A program made the position numbers and the translations under genes. This document shows positions 10,928-20,499 of a stretch of 64,000 nt of DNA, piece after piece. Below the pieces are notes generated by a model, which was given only the letters and a program-made list of their open reading frames with translations, was not told where the DNA came from and made no database searches. This DNA comes from JANRKB01 sp033763695 (GTDB lineage Bacteria > Planctomycetota > Phycisphaerae > Phycisphaerales > UBA1924), in the NCBI GenBank assembly GCA_033763695.1, contig JANRKB010000057.1, positions 148,642-212,641 of the forward strand. Reading direction: 5' to 3'. Each line of letters begins with the position of its first letter. Positions within the stretch are counted from its first letter, which is position 1.

Positions 10928-12265
10928 TCACGCCGCCAGCGGGGCGACGTCGGCGGGCGTGGGCGCGATCGTCGCACGTGCCGCACTCGTGTTTGCAATC
11001 GCGAGCAGCGTGATGTCATCAGCCTGATGCAGTGAGCCAGCCTGCTCATCGAGAAGCTCGCTCACGCGTTCCATGAACTGCGACAGAGGCTGCTCGGGAT
11101 GGCGGTCCCCCGCGAGCCGCGTCAGGTGCTCAAGATAGCGGCGCGTGGGCTTGCGGAGCATGCGCCGTTCTTCGGCACTGGCGTCCGGGAAGCAGACTTC
11201 AAAGCCGTCGGTGTGCAGCAGGAGCAGTTCACCCGGCTGCATGATCCAGCTTGCCTGGTTGAACGGCGCTTCTTCAAAGACGCCCAGCAGCGGCCCCTCG
11301 GTCATCACGCGCTCGCTGAACCAGCGCGAAAGCCGCAGCGGCGGCGGGTGGCCCGCGCCGGCGATCGTGATCCGCATCGTGCGTGTGTCGAGAACGCCGT
11401 AGAGCGCGGTGGCGAAGCGATGCTGTCCGCCGCGATGCTGGCACAACTCGCGATTGAGTCGCGCGAGTACGTCGCATGGTTCGATCGGCGCGGGCGTGCC
11501 CGTGTCGTTGTTGAGCGTCACGAGGCCCTTGGTCAGCACCATCGTGAGCAGCGCTGCCGGCACGCCGTGCCCGACCGCATCAGCGAGGAAGAAGCCGATC
11601 GTGTGGTCGTTGAGCTGCTTGACGTCGTAGATATCGCCGCTGACCGCGCTCGTCGGTCGGAACATCACGCCAAACTCGACGCCTCGCAGGGCGGGCAAGT
11701 CCGACGGCAGGAAGTCACGCTGGACTGCGGCGGCCAAGTGCAGCTCATCCTGCAGCGATTCGAGTTCGCCGCGCAGCCCGCCGGTGTGAAGCTGCGCCAA
11801 GTGAAGTTCACGCGCGAGCGTCACGACGGCGGGTTGACGCTCAAGCAGCGCGAAGAGCATGGCCGCGGCAGACTCGGCGCTCGTGGTGTCGGGCTGAATC
11901 AGCACGCCATCACGCTGCGAGAACGCGCGGGCGACATCGGCCTTGGGCGTGATGATGAGCGCCGGAGCGAGCGACTGCCGCAGCAGTTCGGCGAGGCGTG
12001 CGGTCTCGGGCAGATCGTCATGCGGCCCGAGCACGACGAGCGTGGGGTGCTCGGGCTCGAGCGAAACGCTCGACACGTCGAGATGGCACGTGAGTTCGGC
12101 GGGCGTGGTGTGCTGAATCGTCGGCGGGGTCGGACCCGGCCATGCGCGCAGAACCGGCTCCAGCCATCGCGCTTGGGCATCCGTGACGCCCGGCGACGCC
12201 GCGAAAAGGAGCACCGGGTTGTCATCCTCCATGCGCACGCACACCCTCCGGCCAACCATGGCCAT
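10928..12265 (-). CDS. SpoIIE-type PP2C serine/threonine phosphatase
   Basis: 445 residues. The N-terminal ~130 residues alternate strand and helix (LLFAAS, LVVLGPHDDLP, LIITPKADVA) and resemble a receiver fold without its acidic phosphorylation triad; this is an inference. A helical linker (about 145-185: ARELHLAQLHTGGLRGELES) leads into the phosphatase domain with LAAAVQRDFLPSDLP, VSGDIYDV, FFLADAVGHGVPAALLT (metal-binding Asp) and LLLHTDGFEV...DDITLL. In bacteria this class dephosphorylates anti-sigma-factor antagonists in partner-switching pathways. No anti-sigma or antagonist gene lies nearby. It is convergent with the primary sigma factor gene (35-bp gap). A second, membrane-bound relative is at 53-54.5 kb. 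Confidence 0.88.
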   Translation of the reverse strand: MAMVGRRVCVRMEDDNPVLLFAASPGVTDAQARWLEPVLRAWPGPTPPTIQHTTPAELTCHLDVSSVSLEPEHPTLVVLGPHDDLPETARLAELLRQSLAPALIITPKADVARAFSQRDGVLIQPDTTSAESAAAMLFALLERQPAVVTLARELHLAQLHTGGLRGELESLQDELHLAAAVQRDFLPSDLPALRGVEFGVMFRPTSAVSGDIYDVKQLNDHTIGFFLADAVGHGVPAALLTMVLTKGLVTLNNDTGTPAPIEPCDVLARLNRELCQHRGGQHRFATALYGVLDTRTMRITIAGAGHPPPLRLSRWFSERVMTEGPLLGVFEEAPFNQASWIMQPGELLLLHTDGFEVCFPDASAEERRMLRKPTRRYLEHLTRLAGDRHPEQPLSQFMERVSELLDEQAGSLHQADDITLLAIANTSAARATIAPTPADVAPLAA

Positions 12266-12357
12266 GGGGGATATCGACGCGATCGGGGATTCACTTGGGG
12301 ATGTGTTTGGTCCGCCCGCGGGTTATTGCGGCGTGCATGCCGTACCCGCGAACAGAA

Positions 12358-13632
12358 TCAAGCCTTTGCGCGACGTCGTGCATCGCGGACTTCGAGCGCG
12401 AGGCGGATGCTGCGATCAATCGCGCCGATCATGTTGTCGATCGTCACCTTGTCTCGCATCAGCGTCCGCGCCGCAGTGGTCACACGCTGGGCCGACTCGG
12501 CATCGGCCAGCACGCTTCGCACGGCACGGAAGAGCTCATCGAGATTGCCGCGCGGATAGCGCCAGCCGGTGATCGCGTGCTCGACGATCTCCGAATCCGC
12601 GCCACGTTCGTCGGCGATGATCGTGGGACGCCCAAGCGCCAGCGACTGGTTGATCGCAAGTCCGACCGCGCCGGGATACACCGTCAGATCTGACGCCGCG
12701 ATCCACGCGTAGTCATCGCCCTCAGCAACACGGCCTGTAAGCATGATGCGGCTGGGATCAAGCGCCGCCGCTTTGGCCCGCACTTCTTCGAGCAACTGCC
12801 CGCCGCCCACCAGCACCATCACCATCGACGGATCGAGTTCGCGCAAACGCGGCCAGACATCGAGCAGGTCCTGATGCCGCTTGTCCGGGTCAAACCGCCC
12901 GACGCAGAGCAGAATCTTCTTGTCTTCCAGTCCGGCCTCGCGGCGCAGTTCCTTCGCGCGAGCGGCGATTCGCTCGCTCTCGTTGAAGATCCGCCGCGTG
13001 TCGATCGTGTTCTGGGCGACCACCGCCTGGTTGGGCGGATAGCCCAGACCAAGGAGTTCCTTCAGCGACGAATCGCCGTAGCAGATCATGCGATCAAAGC
13101 GCGGATAGAAGCGTGCCTTGACGCGGCCCATGATCCACGGCGGGACGCCGCCATAACTGTGAACTTTGCTCCAGCCGACGACCGCGCCGCCTTGAGCCTT
13201 GACCACGCCCGGGAGTTTCCAGCACGTGCTGTTGCGCGGATTCGCGCCCATCACAAGCACGTCGGGCCGCCCCTCGCGGATGCGCTGCTCAGCCCCCGGC
13301 CAGCAGAAGTAGGTGATCTTCTTGAGGAAACGATCGGTGGTCAGCGGGCAGTGCACGAAGTACGGCCGCGCTTCGCCGCCATACGCGGTCTTGCCGTTCT
13401 GAAGCGTCCCGAGGACCGTGAGGTCATACGCGCCGTCGGCACGCCCGCGCTGCACCAAGCCATCGAAGATCGGAATGCGATAGTGCTCAACGTGGGGCTG
13501 ATAGATCCACACCTTGGCCGGCTGTGCTCCAGCGCCAGGGGCGTGGCCCGCGTGGACCACGTCTGATTCGGCCAAAATGGTGCTTTGAGTCCCGCCCACG
13601 TTCTTCCAAGCATCTCGGGTCGGCCGCTCCAC
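12358..13632 (-). CDS. GT4-type glycosyltransferase
   Basis: About 424 residues; the start is uncertain because the first ~38 residues before KVWIYQPHVEHYRIPIFDGL are poorly structured and no good Shine-Dalgarno is seen. The GT-B fold shows an N-terminal acceptor domain, then in the donor domain LLCVGRFDPDKRHQDLLDVW, MVLVGGGQLLEEV and a C-terminal YPGAVGLAINQSLALGRPTIIADERGADSE, where the usual family-4 EX7E region reads GAVGLAINQSLA. It probably transfers an NDP-sugar in exopolysaccharide or LPS synthesis. The opening motif (YQPHVEHYRIPIF) closely mirrors that of the divergent neighbour (HQPALPKYRVPVF), so the two are likely paralogs with related acceptors. Confidence 0.85.
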   Translation of the reverse strand: MERPTRDAWKNVGGTQSTILAESDVVHAGHAPGAGAQPAKVWIYQPHVEHYRIPIFDGLVQRGRADGAYDLTVLGTLQNGKTAYGGEARPYFVHCPLTTDRFLKKITYFCWPGAEQRIREGRPDVLVMGANPRNSTCWKLPGVVKAQGGAVVGWSKVHSYGGVPPWIMGRVKARFYPRFDRMICYGDSSLKELLGLGYPPNQAVVAQNTIDTRRIFNESERIAARAKELRREAGLEDKKILLCVGRFDPDKRHQDLLDVWPRLRELDPSMVMVLVGGGQLLEEVRAKAAALDPSRIMLTGRVAEGDDYAWIAASDLTVYPGAVGLAINQSLALGRPTIIADERGADSEIVEHAITGWRYPRGNLDELFRAVRSVLADAESAQRVTTAARTLMRDKVTIDNMIGAIDRSIRLALEVRDARRRAKA

Positions 13633-13951
13633 AGAACGCGGTCCGAAAACCTTGAACGAAGCGACCCCTCCGAACGGGCGCGACTTCGAGCTATCGTCCG
13701 GTCAGAGCCCAAGCATCAACCGGGTCCGCAGTTTAGCGCAGTCCGGCGAGGAAAGCGCAGACGACGTACGCTTGCCGCTCACCCGCGTCCCCGACCCGAA
13801 CCGATATCGGAGCCGTCGGACGAAGGAAAGCCTGCCCGTCGCCTGTCGGCGGGCCGGGCTCAACGCCGCGACGGGCCCCTGATTGCCCCGTTGACGCAGT
13901 GCCGCGTCCGACAGTGTCCTGTCCAGAACCCCTCTACCGGTCGCTCCAGTC
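13633..13951. other. 319-bp region between divergent glycosyltransferase genes
   Basis: Holds the promoters and leaders of both glycosyltransferase genes. No clear -35/-10 pair, hairpin or small gene was seen. Confidence 0.4.
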
Positions 13952-15103
13952 GTGCCCGAACCGATCCGCGTCATCATCCACCAGCCCGCCCTGCCCAAGT
14001 ATCGGGTGCCCGTGTTTCGCGAACTCGCGGCACGGGAGGGCATCGCGCTCAGCGTCTGGTACGCCGATGAGCCAGGCTTGCCCAGTGTCGCACCCGACGG
14101 CTTCGACGGCCGCCCCGTGCAGTGCAAGCGCTGGAAGCGGCCGCAGCTCTATTGGGTCCCGGATCACTTGCGTTCGCTCGACAAGTCCGTCGCGGACGTC
14201 ATCGTGCTGCCGTGGAACACGCGCTTTCTCACGTTGCTGCCGTCGCTCGTGATGGCCCGTTCGCGCGGCATCGGCACGGTGCTGTGGGGCCACGGCTATT
14301 CCAAGCAGGAAGCCGCGTGGCGCGCGTGGATCCGCCGCCGCCCGGTTCGCTTGGCCGACGCCGCCATGTTCTACAGCCGCAGCGTCCGCGATCGCTTCGC
14401 CCATGGTGAGCCGGATCCATCCAAGCTCTTCGTTGCACCCAACGCCCTCGACCAAGGGCCGATTCAGACCGCACGCGATGCGTGGCTGAGCAAGCCCGAA
14501 CTGCTCGCCCAGTTCCGCACGCAGAAGGGCATCGACGGCGAAGACAACATCATCTTCGTCTCACGCCTTGAGTATGCCAATCGCGTCGACCTGCTCGTGC
14601 GCGCCACGGCAGCGATCGCAACAGCGCGGCCGAGCGTCAAGACCATCGTCGTCGGCGCAGGACCGGAACTGGAGAATCTCAAGGCCCTTGCCCGCGAACT
14701 GGGCGTCAGCGAGCGTGTGGTCTTCACCGGCGCGGTCTACGGCGAGCACGACATCGCTCCGTATTGGCTCAGCGCCAAGGTCTTCTGCTATCCCCGCAAC
14801 ATCGGGCTGAGCCTGATTCACGCATTCGGTTACGCGCTGCCCGTCGTCACGACCGACAGCCGCGAAAGCCAGAACCCCGAGATCGACGCGTTCGAGCCGG
14901 GCGTGAACGGCATGACGTATCGCGATGGCAGCGTCGAGGATCTCGCCCGCGTGCTCGATGGCCTGCTGGCAGATCACGACGCTCAGGGCGCGATGAGCCG
15001 CGCCGCACACCAGACCGTACTCGGCAAGTTCAGCCTCGCCTCGATGGTCGACGGCATGGAAGCGGCGATCCGCCACGCCGCCGCAGCCGCCAAGCGCGGA
15101 TAG
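13952..15103 (+). CDS. GT4-type glycosyltransferase
   Basis: 383 residues from GTG 13952, immediately before the conserved PEPIRVIIHQPALPKYRVPVF opening. It is a GT-B fold enzyme: the N-terminal domain contains VLWGHGYSKQE and MFYSRSVRDRF; the donor domain has IIFVSRLEYANRVDLLVRA, IVVGAGPELENLKALARELG, VVFTGAVYG and IGLSLIHAFGYALPVVTTDS, the last equivalent to the family EX7E nucleotide-sugar site but with the first Glu replaced. It probably builds surface polysaccharide on the cytoplasmic face. It is divergent from the related glycosyltransferase at 12358-13632 and 83 bp upstream of an MBL-fold gene on the same strand. Confidence 0.87.
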   Translation: MPEPIRVIIHQPALPKYRVPVFRELAAREGIALSVWYADEPGLPSVAPDGFDGRPVQCKRWKRPQLYWVPDHLRSLDKSVADVIVLPWNTRFLTLLPSLVMARSRGIGTVLWGHGYSKQEAAWRAWIRRRPVRLADAAMFYSRSVRDRFAHGEPDPSKLFVAPNALDQGPIQTARDAWLSKPELLAQFRTQKGIDGEDNIIFVSRLEYANRVDLLVRATAAIATARPSVKTIVVGAGPELENLKALARELGVSERVVFTGAVYGEHDIAPYWLSAKVFCYPRNIGLSLIHAFGYALPVVTTDSRESQNPEIDAFEPGVNGMTYRDGSVEDLARVLDGLLADHDAQGAMSRAAHQTVLGKFSLASMVDGMEAAIRHAAAAAKRG

Positions 15104-15186
15104 CCCGCAATCTCCGCGGGAATACCGCACATTCCAGCATCGTCGGGCTTGACCGCATCAGCCCGCGCCGTCACACTTGCTCGCAC

Positions 15187-16056
15187 ATGACGGCACGCCG
15201 CGACGATCCATCTCCCGCGCTCACGCACGCGCCCGTCCCGACGCTGCGCGTGCTCGCGAGTGGCAGCCGCGGCAACTGCTCGCTGCTTTCTGCGCCCGTC
15301 GGACCCACAACACGCCACTGGCTGATTGACGCCGGCGTCGGGATCCGACGCATGACCGTGCTGCTGCGCGAACTCGGCATGAGCTTCGACGACCTATCCG
15401 GCGTGCTGCTCACGCACCTGGACCACGACCACATCTCGCCCCCGGTGATCGGCGCCCTTCCCGAACATGCGCCGCTGCACTTGCACAAACGGCATCTGCG
15501 GCGCGGCGATCGCGAAGGTCTGCTGTACCATCGCACGCTCCCGTTTGATGAGCCGTTCGAGCTTGCGCCGGGCGTGAGCGTCGCCCCGGCACTCGCCGCA
15601 CACGATGAGCTCGGCTCATCCACGCTGCGGATCAGTTTCGCGGGCCACGGCACGCTGGGCTTTGCCACCGACCTCGGCTGCGTTCCGACTTCGATCGTCA
15701 ATCACCTCGCCGGCGTCGATGTGCTCGCGATCGAGAGCAACCACTGCCCGCACCTGCAGGAGCGTTCGTCGCGCCCGCAGTTCCTCAAGCGTCGCATCAT
15801 GGGCGGCGCGGGGCACCTCAACAACCAGCAGTGCGCTCAGGCCGTGCGCGACATCGCGCCGCGCGAACACGTCGTGCTGCTGCACTTGTCGCAGGATTGC
15901 AACACGCCCGAACTTGCGGCACACGAACATCGCAACGCCGCGTATGAGCTCACGATCGCGTCGCAGGACGAGCCCGCTCGCCCGGTCGCCGTGCGCGCAG
16001 CGCGTGCCACCGCCGTCGTGCCCGCGATCAGCGGCGTGCAGCTTTCGATGTTCTGA
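15187..16056 (+). CDS. MBL-fold metallohydrolase (WalJ/YycJ-like)
   Basis: 289 residues from ATG 15187. The opening TLRVLASGSRGNCSLLSA is the conserved N-terminus of the YycJ/WalJ group. The zinc-binding motif appears as LLTHLDHDHI (HxDHDH), followed by further ligands in LGFATDLGC and VLLHLSQDCN. ESNHCPHL and GGAGHLNNQQCAQA are also typical of the group. These enzymes are di-metal hydrolases; WalJ has been linked to cell-wall and DNA double-strand-break phenotypes, but its substrate is not settled. It follows a glycosyltransferase gene by 83 bp and is convergent with trxB (35-bp gap). Confidence 0.85.
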   Translation: MTARRDDPSPALTHAPVPTLRVLASGSRGNCSLLSAPVGPTTRHWLIDAGVGIRRMTVLLRELGMSFDDLSGVLLTHLDHDHISPPVIGALPEHAPLHLHKRHLRRGDREGLLYHRTLPFDEPFELAPGVSVAPALAAHDELGSSTLRISFAGHGTLGFATDLGCVPTSIVNHLAGVDVLAIESNHCPHLQERSSRPQFLKRRIMGGAGHLNNQQCAQAVRDIAPREHVVLLHLSQDCNTPELAAHEHRNAAYELTIASQDEPARPVAVRAARATAVVPAISGVQLSMF

Positions 16057-16091
16057 TCGGTTCAGGCGGCCTTTCGAGGCGCGTCGGGCAC

Positions 16092-17072
16092 TCAGTGCAC
16101 GTCGTTGGCCGCGAGCCATCGCTCTGCGTCCAGCGCCGCCTGGCACCCCATACCTGCCGCCGTGATCGCCTGGCGATACTCCGCGTCGGCCACATCGCCC
16201 GCGGCGAAGACGCCGTCAATGTTGGTGCGGCTGCCGCGGCTCGCGAGCTCGACATAGCCCTTGTCGGTGAACTTCAGGCCCGAGCCTTGAAGGAATCGCG
16301 TCGCCGGCGTGTGACCGATCGCGATGAAGAGTCCCTTGACGTCGAGCGTCGAGATCGCGCCCGTTTCGGTGTCGCGTAGCTTCACGCCGCTGATCTTCTC
16401 CTCGCCGATAACGTCCTCGACGATCTTGTTGTAGAGCACCTTGGCGTTGGGGCGATCGAGGAATCGCTTCTGCATGATCTTGCTGGCCCGCAGTGATTCG
16501 CGACGGTGGATCACATAGACCTCGCTCGCGAACTTCGTGAGGTACGTCGCCTCTTCCATCGCCGTGTCGCCGCCGCCGACAACCGCGAGGGGCTGGCCGC
16601 GGAAGCACGGCAGCGCACCGTCGCACACCGCGCACGCCGACACGCCTCCGCCCGACATCGCGAGGCGCATCTCATTGGGTAAGCCGAGCCAGTTGGCGGT
16701 CGCGCCGGTCGCGATGATGACGGCGTGGGTCTTCACGACCTGCCCGCCCGCGACGTGCAACTCAAACGGACGCTTGCTGAAGTCGCATCGTTCGATGTCT
16801 TCGCCGACGACCTTGGTTCCAAACCGCTCGGCCTGCTGCTGGAACTTGGCCATCATCTCCGGCCCCATCACGCCTTCGGGGAAGCCCGGATAGTTCTCAA
16901 CCTCGGTCGTCAGCATCAGCTGCCCACCGGGCAGCGAGATCGCGGGGTCTTGCTTGGGTGTGCCCGTGTAGACCACGGGCGCAAGCTGCGCACGCGCGGC
17001 ATAGATCGCCACCGTCCATCCCGCTGGACCCGATCCGATGATCACGACCTTGTGTACGCCGCTGTTGCCCAT
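16092..17072 (-). CDS. trxB: thioredoxin reductase
   Basis: 326 residues from ATG 17072, which has GAGG five bases upstream; a longer start would add 38 atypical residues. FAD-binding GSGPAG (13-18) is near the N-terminus, the redox-active CAVC is at 147-150, the NADPH-binding VVGGGDTAMEEATYL follows, and GVFAAGDVADAEYRQAITAAGMGCQAALDAE is the conserved C-terminal FAD site. The enzyme passes electrons from NADPH through FAD to thioredoxin in the cytosol. It is transcribed alone, convergent with the MBL hydrolase gene. No thioredoxin gene is in the window. Confidence 0.96.
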   Translation of the reverse strand: MGNSGVHKVVIIGSGPAGWTVAIYAARAQLAPVVYTGTPKQDPAISLPGGQLMLTTEVENYPGFPEGVMGPEMMAKFQQQAERFGTKVVGEDIERCDFSKRPFELHVAGGQVVKTHAVIIATGATANWLGLPNEMRLAMSGGGVSACAVCDGALPCFRGQPLAVVGGGDTAMEEATYLTKFASEVYVIHRRESLRASKIMQKRFLDRPNAKVLYNKIVEDVIGEEKISGVKLRDTETGAISTLDVKGLFIAIGHTPATRFLQGSGLKFTDKGYVELASRGSRTNIDGVFAAGDVADAEYRQAITAAGMGCQAALDAERWLAANDVH

Positions 17073-17203
17073 GTGAACCTCGATACCGATCGCGCCCGCC
17101 GCCCACGCGGCCTGACAGTCGCCCCTCACCCACACATCACGCAGCGCCGACCCGCAAAAGCCAACACCCACGCGCCGACGCACCAACCTTTAGGTGCCGC
17201 ATG

Positions 17204-17225
17204 CTCGCGTGCGGTTGCACGCGAG
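17204..17225 (-). terminator. terminator-like hairpin after the secreted-protein gene
   Basis: Perfect 9-bp arms CTCGCGTGC / GCACGCGAG with a GGTT loop, 12 bp beyond the stop of the minus-strand gene at 17237. There is no U-tract, so it may act with Rho or as a processing stem. Confidence 0.4.
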
Positions 17226-17236
17226 GCGTGCCCACC

Positions 17237-18790
17237 TCACTTGAGCTGGCCGGTATCGACCAGGTGCTGGCGATAGAGACTGAGCAGGGGCGGCCAGATC
17301 AGATAATCCGCACCCGCCGTCGCCTGAGCCGTGTTCTGCACACGCTCGGCCCAGTCACGCTTGTAGTCCGACCCCAGCGAGTACATCACGAACTGGTCCT
17401 GCGTGAGCGACAACTTGAAGTTGGCTCCCTCGCCCGTGACGATCGTGATGTCATGCGGACGCGGATCCTCGCGCGGCCCGAAGCGATCACGCGTGTCGCG
17501 CATCGGCACGAAGAACTGCATCGGCGGACGACCGCCCGCCTGGCGATTGGGGTTGAACGGATCAGGCTCGAGCGTCTGGATCCAGTCGCGGCCGCGCACG
17601 GATGTGAGCAGCGGCGGGAAGCCTTTGGTCTCGCGCGAATAACCCATCACCGCGAGCGCCTGTTGCGTGCCCACGACTTCGGTCCGCAGGATTTGACGCA
17701 GCGAGAAGAGCGGCGAGAGATCGCCGAGCGTCACATCAAGCACCGCGAGCGTGTTGCGATCGACCTTGTTCATGTAGAACGGCACTTGGTTGCGCTGGTC
17801 GAACCAATCCAGCGGCCAGCGTCCCTCGAAGTCCGAATAGACGCGCGTAAGATTGTCGTTGGCGTCAAACCAGCTCTTCTGGGTCGCGGCCGAGGTGCGC
17901 CAGTGGGCCGACTCGCCGAAGCGGCGCAGGGGCAGATCACCCGAGCCGACGCGCGACATGACGATCGCAAACTTCTTGGGGTCGACGCCGCCGCGCGGGA
18001 TATAGACCTGTCCGATCGCCTGCTCGGCGCTCAGACGCTCAGCCCGCGGGAAGCGGATGCGATCCGAGCGGATCTCGCCCTTCATCGGGTCAAGACGATT
18101 GATGATCTCCTTGATCCGCGCGTCGCTCAGCTTGCGAGCCCCGCGATCATCCTCGTACGCGATGTCGCGGATGCGCTCAAGCCCCTGATTCGCGACTTCA
18201 AAGCCCCACTTGGCTTCGCGGAAGAACTGGCGGTCCGCCATCTGGCGGCCCAGCATCACTTGGTTCCACAGCAACTGCACCGCCGCGTCCGCGTCGCCGC
18301 TGGTCGCGAGCCGCGTCGCCTCGATGTTCGTGAGCAGCACCAGCGTGTCCATCGCACGGAGGTAGAGATGCTGCGCACTGGCGAGCATCGGGGGGTCACC
18401 CAGGTCGGTGTACATCTTCAGACGCACCATGTCGGGCGTCACAGCCTCCGCGCCGTACGCCTGGCCGAATGCCATCGGCACGCCGGTGGTCTGCGGCTGG
18501 GTGGCCTTTGCCAGGGACTCGATCGCCGCCTTCTGGTTCGCACCTTGCGCCCATGCCGCCGCCTGCGCCCATGCCGGGCTTGACGGCGTCATCAACGCGG
18601 CCTGCTCACGCGATGCGATCACGGTCGGCGCGTTGTCGAGCTTGGCCAAGACAGGCAGCAGAATCGTGTCGCTGCGCTTGGCGGCCTGGATGTCGGAGTA
18701 CAGCGCGTTGGCCTTGTCGACAAAGTCGTCGGCCCGGACCGTCGCGGTCATGACGCTGCACACGATGGCGATGCTGGTCAGGTATCTCAT
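17237..18790 (-). CDS. exported protein of unknown function, 517 residues
   Basis: A signal peptide is clear (MRYLTSIAIVCSVMTATVRA, with a likely cut after ADA/RA near residue 20). The mature part is mostly helical in its first half (DDFVDKANALYSDIQAAKR; long Ala/Gln-rich helices to about residue 230), and mixed in the second half (IPRGGVDPKKFAIVMSRVGSG, VYSDFEGRWPLDWFDQRNQ, FFVPMRDTRDRFGPREDPRP). There are no Cys pairs, metal motifs or membrane helices beyond the leader. I recognise no family. It probably resides in the periplasm. Neighbours on the same strand are trxB downstream and the antiporter upstream, with gaps of 164 and 69 bp, so a functional link is not implied. Confidence 0.75.
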   Translation of the reverse strand: MRYLTSIAIVCSVMTATVRADDFVDKANALYSDIQAAKRSDTILLPVLAKLDNAPTVIASREQAALMTPSSPAWAQAAAWAQGANQKAAIESLAKATQPQTTGVPMAFGQAYGAEAVTPDMVRLKMYTDLGDPPMLASAQHLYLRAMDTLVLLTNIEATRLATSGDADAAVQLLWNQVMLGRQMADRQFFREAKWGFEVANQGLERIRDIAYEDDRGARKLSDARIKEIINRLDPMKGEIRSDRIRFPRAERLSAEQAIGQVYIPRGGVDPKKFAIVMSRVGSGDLPLRRFGESAHWRTSAATQKSWFDANDNLTRVYSDFEGRWPLDWFDQRNQVPFYMNKVDRNTLAVLDVTLGDLSPLFSLRQILRTEVVGTQQALAVMGYSRETKGFPPLLTSVRGRDWIQTLEPDPFNPNRQAGGRPPMQFFVPMRDTRDRFGPREDPRPHDITIVTGEGANFKLSLTQDQFVMYSLGSDYKRDWAERVQNTAQATAGADYLIWPPLLSLYRQHLVDTGQLK

Positions 18791-18859
18791 GCGAGCGCAT
18801 GGTAGCCGCCGCCGCGCCAGACCGCGACCCGACCTCCAGCCCCGGGCAGCCCGGAGAAA

Positions 18860-20476
18860 CTAGTCCAGAAGCTGCCCAAGACGGATCTCGTCCAAGTCCA
18901 GTTCTTTTTCGAGCTTGCGGAACAGTTGATCGTTGATCTCGCCGCTCTCTCGCATCGCGACGATGGTCCGTCGCTCGACGCCGATCAGCTCCAGCCTCGC
19001 CCGCACGCCGGCCTTGGTCTCCAGTGCCGCCGTCGCCGTGCGATCCAGCAACGCGGCAACCTTCAACTGCTCCAGCCGCTTCTCATACTGCTCGCGCACC
19101 CGTGCGGCCACCTCCGGCTCGTTGGACGTCGGCGTCCCGAGCTTCTCAAGGTGCTCATACCCCGCGAGCACCGCGCGCGAACGTGCCTCGATTTCGGTCG
19201 TGCACTCGACATCCTCCCCCACTTCCATGTCGAGCTTGCGGATCATGGGCTCGAGCGTCAGCCCTTGCACCACGAGCGTGGATAGGATCACCGCGAAGAC
19301 GAGCAAGACGACCAGGTCGCGATATGGGAACGGCATGGTGTCGCCGCCGTGCGCACTGATCGTCTCGGGGATCGCCAGCGCCGCGGCCAGTGACACCGAG
19401 CCGCGCATGCCCGACCACGCGATCACGGCCAGCGCCCCGCTGCGCGGCGTCGGCTCGCGGCGGCGAATATGCGGGAAGAGCAGCCGCGGAATCCATGCCG
19501 CCGGGAAGACCCATGCGATGCGAATGAGGATCGCCGTCAGACTGATGAGCACGCACGACGTGACGAGCAACCCCGGGCTGTACGCCGATGCCCCGCGCAG
19601 GATCGGGTCGATCTGCACGCCGAGCATGATGAACAGGAACCCGTTGATGAGCAGGATGAGCACTTCCCACACCGGGCGTGCCTGCAGGCGTCCCTCGGCG
19701 TTGAGCACCTGCGGGCTCCGCCACGAGACGACGATTCCCGCGCTGACCGCCGCGAGCACGCCCGAGACGTGCATCGCTTCTGCGGGCACGTACGCCACAT
19801 ACGGTGCGAGCAGCGAGAGCGCGGTCGCGACGTTGGCGTCCTTCACCTGCTTGTGGATCAGCGACATGATCCAGCCGACGACGATGCCATAGGCGACGCC
19901 GCCGATGCCCGCGCGCACGAGCTCGATCCCAGCATCGCCCCAACTGAAGACGCCGGTCATCGCCGCCGCGAGTGCAAACTTGTACGCGATCAGTCCCGAC
20001 GCATCGTTGACGAGACTTTCGCCTTCGAGGATCGTGATGATCCGCTTGGGCACTCGCAACTTCGAGCACACCGCCGTTGCCGCCGCGGCATCGGGCGGCG
20101 AGACAATCGCCCCCAGCACAAACGCCACCGCCCACGGCATGCCGGGGATCAGGGCCTTGGCCACCAGCGCCACGGCCGCAGTCGTCGCGAAGACCAGCCC
20201 GACCGCCAGCAGCGAAATCGGGCGGATGTTCCGCCAGAAGTCGTGCCATGTCGTGTCCCACGCCGCCCCGTACAGAATCGGCGGCATGAAGATCATCAGC
20301 ACCAGTTCAGGCTTGAGGGCGATGTGCATCTGCCCCGGCAACAGGGCCACCACCAACCCCGCGAGAATCATGAGCGTGGGTGATGGAATGCGCGTGCGCG
20401 CCGAAAACGCCGACAGCCCCACCACTGCCGCCAGCAGCGTGAGCACCACGATCAGCGTCGATTGAAACTGGTCCAT
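18860..20476 (-). CDS. Na+/H+ antiporter, CPA1 (NhaP-like) family
   Basis: 538 residues from MDQFQSTLIVVLTLLAAVV. About 12 hydrophobic segments fill residues 5-410. Key CPA1 features are visible: FVLGAIVSPPDAAAATAV with the ion-binding SPPDA region (the family's ND/DD pair region), LVNDASGLIAYKFALAAA (with the functional ND), and a C-terminal cytosolic domain of ~120 residues rich in Glu/Arg helices (LDMEVGEDVECTTEIEARSRAV). It exchanges cytosolic Na+ for H+ at the inner membrane. The gene begins 23 bp after the rhodanese gene on the same strand, so the two form an operon. Confidence 0.9.
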   Translation of the reverse strand: MDQFQSTLIVVLTLLAAVVGLSAFSARTRIPSPTLMILAGLVVALLPGQMHIALKPELVLMIFMPPILYGAAWDTTWHDFWRNIRPISLLAVGLVFATTAAVALVAKALIPGMPWAVAFVLGAIVSPPDAAAATAVCSKLRVPKRIITILEGESLVNDASGLIAYKFALAAAMTGVFSWGDAGIELVRAGIGGVAYGIVVGWIMSLIHKQVKDANVATALSLLAPYVAYVPAEAMHVSGVLAAVSAGIVVSWRSPQVLNAEGRLQARPVWEVLILLINGFLFIMLGVQIDPILRGASAYSPGLLVTSCVLISLTAILIRIAWVFPAAWIPRLLFPHIRRREPTPRSGALAVIAWSGMRGSVSLAAALAIPETISAHGGDTMPFPYRDLVVLLVFAVILSTLVVQGLTLEPMIRKLDMEVGEDVECTTEIEARSRAVLAGYEHLEKLGTPTSNEPEVAARVREQYEKRLEQLKVAALLDRTATAALETKAGVRARLELIGVERRTIVAMRESGEINDQLFRKLEKELDLDEIRLGQLLD

Positions 20477-20499
20477 GCCTGATCCATCAACCGTCAGTT

